A stretch of DNA of 8,968 bases from Streptosporangiaceae bacterium. GTDB lineage: Bacteria > Actinomycetota > Actinomycetes > Streptosporangiales > Streptosporangiaceae. Numbering within the stretch: position 1 is the first letter of the stretch; every line of letters starts with the position of its first letter. Where the stretch lies: NCBI GenBank assembly GCA_030045295.1, contig JASIGD010000595.1:1-8968 (forward strand). The letters run 5' to 3'. This document shows, piece by piece, positions 6,039-8,968 of this stretch. Position numbers and translations under genes: made by a program. The notes beneath the pieces were generated by a model, which was not told the origin of the DNA, did no database searches, and worked only from the letters and a program-made list of their open reading frames with translations.

Positions 6039-6308
6039 TCACGGGTGTGCGTGCTCGCGCGCGCCGCGCCAGTAAGCGATGGCGGCGGGCCGTGAACCCA
6101 CCCCGAGCTTGGAGTAGATCCGCCTGACGTGGTTCTTCACCGTCTTCTCGGCCAGGAACAGACGGGCCGCGATCTCTCCGTTGGTCTGTCCGTCCGCTAT
6201 GAGCGACATGACCTCAGCCTCTCGCGCGGACAGTCCATGGGACTTGCCGGCACCGTTCAGCGCGAAGCTCTCACCCCCGCCCGGTCCTGGCTCCTCACGA
6301 TCGTCCAT
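6039..6308 (-). CDS. Small stand-alone LuxR-type helix-turn-helix regulator
   Basis: The protein has 89 residues. After a Gly/Glu-rich head of 25 residues, almost all the rest is one GerE/LuxR DNA-binding domain (26-80). [25 protein letters not shown] is followed by the recognition helix [15 protein letters not shown]. There is no receiver, autoinducer-binding or ATPase domain. The ATG at 6308 is chosen because GGAGGT lies 3 bases upstream (6312-6317 on the plus strand); the frame remains open further upstream but without such a site. It is co-directional with the two-component genes 151 bases away, with a hairpin between. It could act as a constitutive DNA binder or be controlled by abundance or partner binding. 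Its targets are unknown. Confidence 0.85.
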   Translation of the reverse strand: MDDREEPGPGGGESFALNGAGKSHGLSAREAEVMSLIADGQTNGEIAARLFLAEKTVKNHVRRIYSKLGVGSRPAAIAYWRGAREHAHP

Positions 6309-6403
6309 GTGACCTCCGGCTGCGGGCCGCCAGGCCGTACCGCAGCGAAACGTTGCAAACACGGTGGGTATGGCGTCAGCCCACGAATGTTCACGCAAAT
6401 GTA

Positions 6404-6421
6404 CCCATGCATCGGCATGGG
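6404..6421. repeat. Perfect 7-bp inverted repeat CCCATGC-ATCG-GCATGGG
   Basis: Two exact complementary heptamers flank a 4-base loop. On the minus strand this lies about 95 bases upstream of the luxR start and 66 bases past the end of the possible small minus-strand ORF, followed there by TACATTTGCG. It could be an operator for luxR or a terminator of the upstream unit. Confidence 0.4.
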
Positions 6422-6486
6422 CGCCTTGGTCTTGAACTCATACCCAAGCCGGGCCGGGGGCATGCCGGCCGGTCATTCTGTTGCCG

Positions 6487-6672
6487 TCACTGCGCCGTAG
6501 CCGCCTGCGCCGGGGCCGGCCGTAACGCGTCCGCCTGGCAGCGCCTGCGTAGCCTCAGCACCTCGTTCGGCGTGTAGCTCGGCCGGGCTCCCTGGCGCTG
6601 GGAGCCCGGCGAGCCCCCGCTAGGCTGGCCTGGCTCGATGTCGCGATACCAGTCGTCCCACTCGCCGCTCAT
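6487..6672 (-). CDS. Possible small hypothetical protein (61 residues)
   Basis: The start is one of two consecutive ATGs (6675 and 6672). GAGG on the minus strand is 5 bases from the second, so 6672 is preferred. The product begins with an acidic, aromatic stretch (MSGEWDDWYRDIEPG). A Gly/Ser/Gln linker follows, then YTPNEVLRLRRRC and an Ala/Pro/Gln tail; there is no membrane segment. I recognise no family. The ORF contains the strong 6577-6614 hairpin and one rare TTA codon, both of which speak against ordinary coding. Its start is only 26 bases from the divergent small ORF, leaving no room for two separate promoters. It may be real, or a chance ORF over a structured spacer. Confidence 0.35.
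   Translation of the reverse strand: MSGEWDDWYRDIEPGQPSGGSPGSQRQGARPSYTPNEVLRLRRRCQADALRPAPAQAATAQ
6577..6614. repeat. Strong inverted repeat: 15-bp stem with one bulge
   Basis: GCCGGGCTCCC at 6582-6592 and GGGAGCCCGGC at 6600-6610 are perfect complements around a 7-base loop. If G6581 is bulged, GCTC (6577-6580) pairs with GAGC (6611-6614), giving 15 pairs. This is the strongest hairpin found in the window. No T-tract follows on either strand. It may be a terminator, an RNA-stability element or a protein-binding palindrome. Confidence 0.6.
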
Positions 6673-6698
6673 CATGACCTCGTGACAAGGAGGAACCC

Positions 6699-6836
6699 GT
6701 GGCGTATGACGCGGGTCCGGTCGGCCAAAGCGTGCTGTTCCTCCGCAAGCACGCGGCCGAGCCTGGCAGCAAGGCTGGGCTGCTTTGTCAAGACCGTGAT
6801 CCCGGGCTATCTGCTGACCAAGGCCAGTCGCGATGA
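6699..6836 (+). CDS. Small ORF (45 residues) coupled to the reductase
   Basis: A GTG at 6699 is preceded by AAGGAGGAA (6687-6695). The GGAGG core is 5 bases away, the best ribosome binding site in the window. It reads 45 codons and ends with a TGA overlapping the reductase ATG (ATGA at 6833-6836), so it would drive translation of that gene. The product starts MAYDAGPVGQSVLFLRKHAAE and ends in a polar Gln/Asp/Ser-rich tail. It has one Cys, no signal peptide and no membrane segment. I recognise no family. It could be a functional small protein, a translational leader, or the truncated 5' end of a former gene that kept its initiation signals. Confidence 0.5.
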   Translation: MAYDAGPVGQSVLFLRKHAAEPGSKAGLLCQDRDPGLSADQGQSR

Positions 6837-7669
6837 TTTCCGCCGAACCCGCTCCGGATCAGCTGCGGCGAGACCCGCTCCCGCTGCGCGGCCGGGTGGC
6901 GGTGGTGACCGGCGTCAGCCGGCGCGCGGGCCTCGGCTACGCCGTCGCCCGCAGGCTGGCCGCGCTGGGCGCCAGCTTGTTCCTGCACCACTACGCCCCG
7001 CACGACCGCGACCAGCCGTGGGGAGACGACCCAGGCGGACCGCAGGCCGTGATCAGCGGCGTGACCGGCGCGCTGGCGGCCGCCGGCGCCAGCGTCCGGC
7101 ACATGGAACTCGACCTGGCCATCCCAAGCGCACCCGTCCAGCTCATCGACGCCGCGGGGGCCGCGCTCGGCCACCTGGACATCCTGGTCTGTAACCATGC
7201 CCGCAGTGGCGGCGACGGTCCTCTCGGCGCCTTGGATGCCGGCATGCTCGACGCGCACTGGGCTGTCAACGCCCGCTCTACGATCCTGCTGGCCCAGGCC
7301 TTCGGCGCCCAGCACGACGGCCGGCCCGGCGGACGGGTCATCTTCATGACCTCCGGGCAGGACCTGGGCCCGATGACCGGCGAGGTCGCCTACGCCGCGA
7401 GCAAGGGCGCGCTGGCCTCCGTCACCCGGACCCTGGCCGATCAGCTCGCCGACCAGGCGATCACCCTCAACGCGGTCAATCCCGGCCCGGTCGACACCGG
7501 GTACGCGCCGCCTGAGGTGTACGAAGCCGTACGCCGCCGGTTCCCTCAGCGACGTTGGGGCCGCCCCGACGACCCCGCGCGCCTGATTGCCTGGCTGACC
7601 ACCGACGAGGCCGCCTGGATCACCGGCCAGGTCATCAACAGCGAAGGCGGCTTCCGCCGCTGGGATTGA
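6833..7669 (+). CDS. Short-chain dehydrogenase/reductase (SDR) family oxidoreductase
   Basis: This 278-residue classical-type SDR is a cytosolic NAD(P)-dependent oxidoreductase. The dinucleotide motif is TGVSRRAGLG (26-35), one residue longer than the usual TGxxxGxG. NHA (121-123) replaces the NNA structural motif. The catalytic tetrad Asn146, Ser174, Tyr187 and Lys191 (AYAASKGAL) is complete. The C-terminal ITGQVINSEGGF is typical. From memory, the TGVSRxxGIG, PWG and SGQxLGPM signatures mark a bacterial subfamily often labelled 3-oxoacyl-ACP reductase, but no fatty-acid genes are nearby, so the substrate is open. The residues after the second strand (LHHYAPHDRD) do not decide NADH versus NADPH. 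Its ATG overlaps the stop of the preceding small ORF, and AAGG lies 9 bases upstream as a weak own site. Confidence 0.92.
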   Translation: MISAEPAPDQLRRDPLPLRGRVAVVTGVSRRAGLGYAVARRLAALGASLFLHHYAPHDRDQPWGDDPGGPQAVISGVTGALAAAGASVRHMELDLAIPSAPVQLIDAAGAALGHLDILVCNHARSGGDGPLGALDAGMLDAHWAVNARSTILLAQAFGAQHDGRPGGRVIFMTSGQDLGPMTGEVAYAASKGALASVTRTLADQLADQAITLNAVNPGPVDTGYAPPEVYEAVRRRFPQRRWGRPDDPARLIAWLTTDEAAWITGQVINSEGGFRRWD

Positions 7670-7713
7670 CTCCCGTCCCGGATACGGCCACCCTCACCCG
7701 CGAGATGAGGACA

Positions 7714-7730
7714 CCGGCCCGCGCGGCCGG
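7714..7730 (+). terminator. GC-rich hairpin after the reductase gene
   Basis: CCGGCC and GGCCGG form a 6-bp stem around CGCGC, 44 bases after the reductase stop. There is no T-tract. It shares bases with the 13-bp direct repeat, so its role is uncertain. Confidence 0.3.
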
Positions 7731-7769
7731 CACAATCCGCGGGTGTGAACGGCGGGCCGCGCGGCCGGC
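7719..7769. repeat. Pair of 13-bp direct repeats (CCGCGCGGCCGGC)
   Basis: Exact copies lie at 7719-7731 and 7757-7769, 38 bases apart start to start, in the spacer between the reductase and the formylglycine-generating enzyme. The sequence is pure G/C and partly self-complementary, so chance is not excluded in a GC-rich genome. It could be a regulatory repeat or a duplication scar. Confidence 0.4.
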
Positions 7770-7826
7770 TTCACCGTCGACCAGGCGCTGGAAAAACTTC
7801 AGGCGGCGATGGCGGCACAGAGCTAG
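7749..7826 (+). pseudogene. Possible remnant: C-terminal end of a lost gene
   Basis: Between a TGA at 7746 and a TAG at 7824 one frame reads 25 codons ending AAGFTVDQALEKLQAAMAAQS. The amphipathic helix-like sequence looks protein-like, and most codons end in G or C. There is no usable start codon apart from one ATG near the end, and no coherent coding frame leads into it. It may be the tail of a gene truncated by deletion, or a coincidence. No family is recognised. Confidence 0.25.
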
Positions 7827-7848
7827 GCAACCGCCGATGTGGCCGTCC

Positions 7849-7854
7849 TATAGT
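7849..7854 (+). promoter_or_regulatory. -10 element TATAGT of the formylglycine-generating enzyme gene
   Basis: TATAGT is close to the consensus TATAAT and fits TANNNT. Transcription starting about 7 bases later would leave a leader of roughly 45 bases before the GTG at 7907. No good -35 is visible 17-18 bases upstream. The surrounding spacer is otherwise GC-rich, so the match stands out. Confidence 0.5.
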
Positions 7855-7906
7855 GCATGCTGGGCATCAGGCGGAAAGCGGTGATAGCGCGGGACAGGAT
7901 GATGCC

Positions 7907-8896
7907 GTGTCAGTAAGCGATCGCACGCCGGCCCGGCCGCCGCAGGGGGCGACGCCGGTGACGGACAGCATGGTCTGGATACCAGGGGCGACCTTCGTGA
8001 TGGGCTCGGATCGCCACTATCCCGAGGAAGCCCCCGTCCGCAAGGTCACCGTCGACGGATTCTGGATCGATCCCGGCCCGCTCACCAACCGGGAGTTCGG
8101 CCGGTTCGTGCGCAAGACCGGCCACGTCACGGTCGCGGAACGCCCCCCCGAAGCCGCCGATTATCCCGGCGCGAAGCCCGAGATGCTGGTCCCGTTCTCC
8201 GCGGTGTTCGTGCCGCCCCGGCACCGGGTCAGCCTTGCCGATCCGCACAACTGGTGGAAGCCGGTTTCGGGCGCGGACTGGCGGCACCCGCAGGGTCCCG
8301 GGAGCTCTATCCGCAACAAACCGGACCATCCGGTGGTGCATGTCGCCTGGGCCGACGTCGCCGCGTACGCCAGCTGGGCGGGCAAGCAACTCCCCACCGA
8401 AGCCGAATGGGAGCTGGCCGCGCGCGGCGGGCTGGACGGTGCCGAGTTCGCCTGGGGCGACGAGCTCAACCCCGGGGGACAGTGGATGGCCAACACCTGG
8501 CAAGGCGAATTCCCAGTCCAGGACACCGGGGCCGACGGCTACCAGGGAACCTCGCCGGTCGGCGCGTTCCCGGCCAACGGCTACGGCGTGTTCGACATGA
8601 TCGGCAACGTCTGGGAGTGGACGTCGGACTGGTACTCAGCTGAGGCGACCCCGGCGCCCGCGTGCTGCACCGCCGACGCGCGCGACCAGAGTATCGACCG
8701 GCATGACCCGGCCCGCATCCCGCGCCGGGTCATGAAGGGCGGCTCGCACTTGTGCGCCCCGAACTACTGCCGCCGCTACCGCCCGGCCGCCCGGATGGCT
8801 CAGCCGATCGACACCTCAACCAGCCACCTGGGATTCCGCTGCGTCGTCCGGGCCGCGCCGAGCGCCACCGGGGACAGCCCGCCGGAACCCTCCTGA
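7907..8896 (+). CDS. Formylglycine-generating enzyme (sulfatase-modifying factor) family protein
   Basis: The protein has 329 residues. The FGE-sulfatase domain covers about 20-316. It opens with MVWIPGATFVMGSDRHYPEEAP, continues with DGFWIDPGPLTNREFGRFV and LPTEAEWELAARGG (162-175), and then YGVFDMIGNVWEWTSDWY (226-243). It closes with the active-site segment KGGSHLCAPNYCRRYRPAAR and HLGFRCVVR. Cys283 and Cys288 have the C-x4-C spacing of the copper-binding pair in characterised FGEs, so it is probably catalytic. FGEs oxidise the Cys of a CxPxR motif in sulfatases to formylglycine using O2. No sulfatase and no CxPxR protein is found in this window. GTG 7907 is chosen because AGGA lies 7 bases upstream and TATAGT precedes it; the frame is open to 7745 but reads as non-protein there. 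GTG 7961 and ATG 7970 are less likely. No signal peptide is seen, so it is probably cytoplasmic. Confidence 0.93.
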   Translation: MSVSDRTPARPPQGATPVTDSMVWIPGATFVMGSDRHYPEEAPVRKVTVDGFWIDPGPLTNREFGRFVRKTGHVTVAERPPEAADYPGAKPEMLVPFSAVFVPPRHRVSLADPHNWWKPVSGADWRHPQGPGSSIRNKPDHPVVHVAWADVAAYASWAGKQLPTEAEWELAARGGLDGAEFAWGDELNPGGQWMANTWQGEFPVQDTGADGYQGTSPVGAFPANGYGVFDMIGNVWEWTSDWYSAEATPAPACCTADARDQSIDRHDPARIPRRVMKGGSHLCAPNYCRRYRPAARMAQPIDTSTSHLGFRCVVRAAPSATGDSPPEPS

Positions 8897-8927
8897 CCTG
8901 AAGAAATACTGCGGTGACCGGGCGACG

Positions 8928-8945
8928 GCGGTGCTCGCGCACCGC
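8928..8945 (+). terminator. Hairpin after the formylglycine-generating enzyme gene
   Basis: GCGGTGC and GCACCGC form a perfect 7-bp stem around TCGC, 31 bases after the stop. A second hairpin with stem CGGTGG/CCACCG (8945-8950 and 8954-8959, loop CTA) abuts it. There is no T-tract. The pair is a likely transcription end, which would separate this gene from whatever lies to the right. Confidence 0.5.
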
Positions 8946-8968
8946 GGTGGCTACCACCGGTCCTCATG

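Noticed and set aside
6309..6398. Upstream extension of the LuxR-type protein to 119 residues
   Set aside because: GGAGGT directly precedes the ATG at 6308, while the upstream start has no such site and adds no recognisable sequence.
1..8968. CRISPR array, transposase or prophage genes
   Set aside because: No regularly spaced repeats, DDE transposase motifs, integrase or phage structural genes were found on either strand.

Overview
The window is GC-rich throughout. GC-ending codons, GTG starts, ATGA/GTGA stop-start overlaps and sparse Shine-Dalgarno sites all point to a high-GC actinomycete. The genus cannot be resolved from the sequence. No phage, insertion sequence or CRISPR is visible. 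The only mobile-element hint is that the 3' end of a tRNA gene faces the left edge.

Layout from left to right. A tRNA-Lys(CTT) lies on the minus strand at 32-104. A 240-base spacer follows, holding an AT-rich inverted repeat and a possible mini-ORF. On the plus strand come a multi-pass acyltransferase-3 protein, a low-molecular-weight protein tyrosine phosphatase (LMW-PTP) and a fructosamine-kinase-family protein; the last two share a GTGA overlap. A convergent hairpin separates these from a minus-strand block, transcribed in the order small LuxR-type regulator, OmpR-type response regulator, sensor histidine kinase. Regulator and kinase are 14 bases apart and form an ordinary two-component operon. 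The LuxR gene is 151 bases upstream, behind a hairpin, and may be independent.

The interval 6309-6698 holds structured DNA, including a 15-bp hairpin with one bulge, and a possible 61-residue minus-strand protein. On the plus strand, a 45-codon ORF with a near-perfect ribosome binding site is coupled by ATGA to a short-chain dehydrogenase/reductase. A 237-base spacer with a 13-bp direct repeat, a possible gene tail and a TATAGT promoter element leads to a formylglycine-generating enzyme (FGE) homologue with both catalytic cysteines, closed by a hairpin.

The clearest functional unit is LMW-PTP plus fructosamine kinase. From known chemistry of both families it can be read as a protein-deglycation (ribulosamine repair) pair. 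The features most worth a second look are: the acyltransferase frame running 259 bases out of phase into the phosphatase gene; the unannotated small ORF before the reductase; the kinase's acidic tandem-repeat tail and its insertion in the dimerisation domain; and an FGE with no sulfatase in the window.
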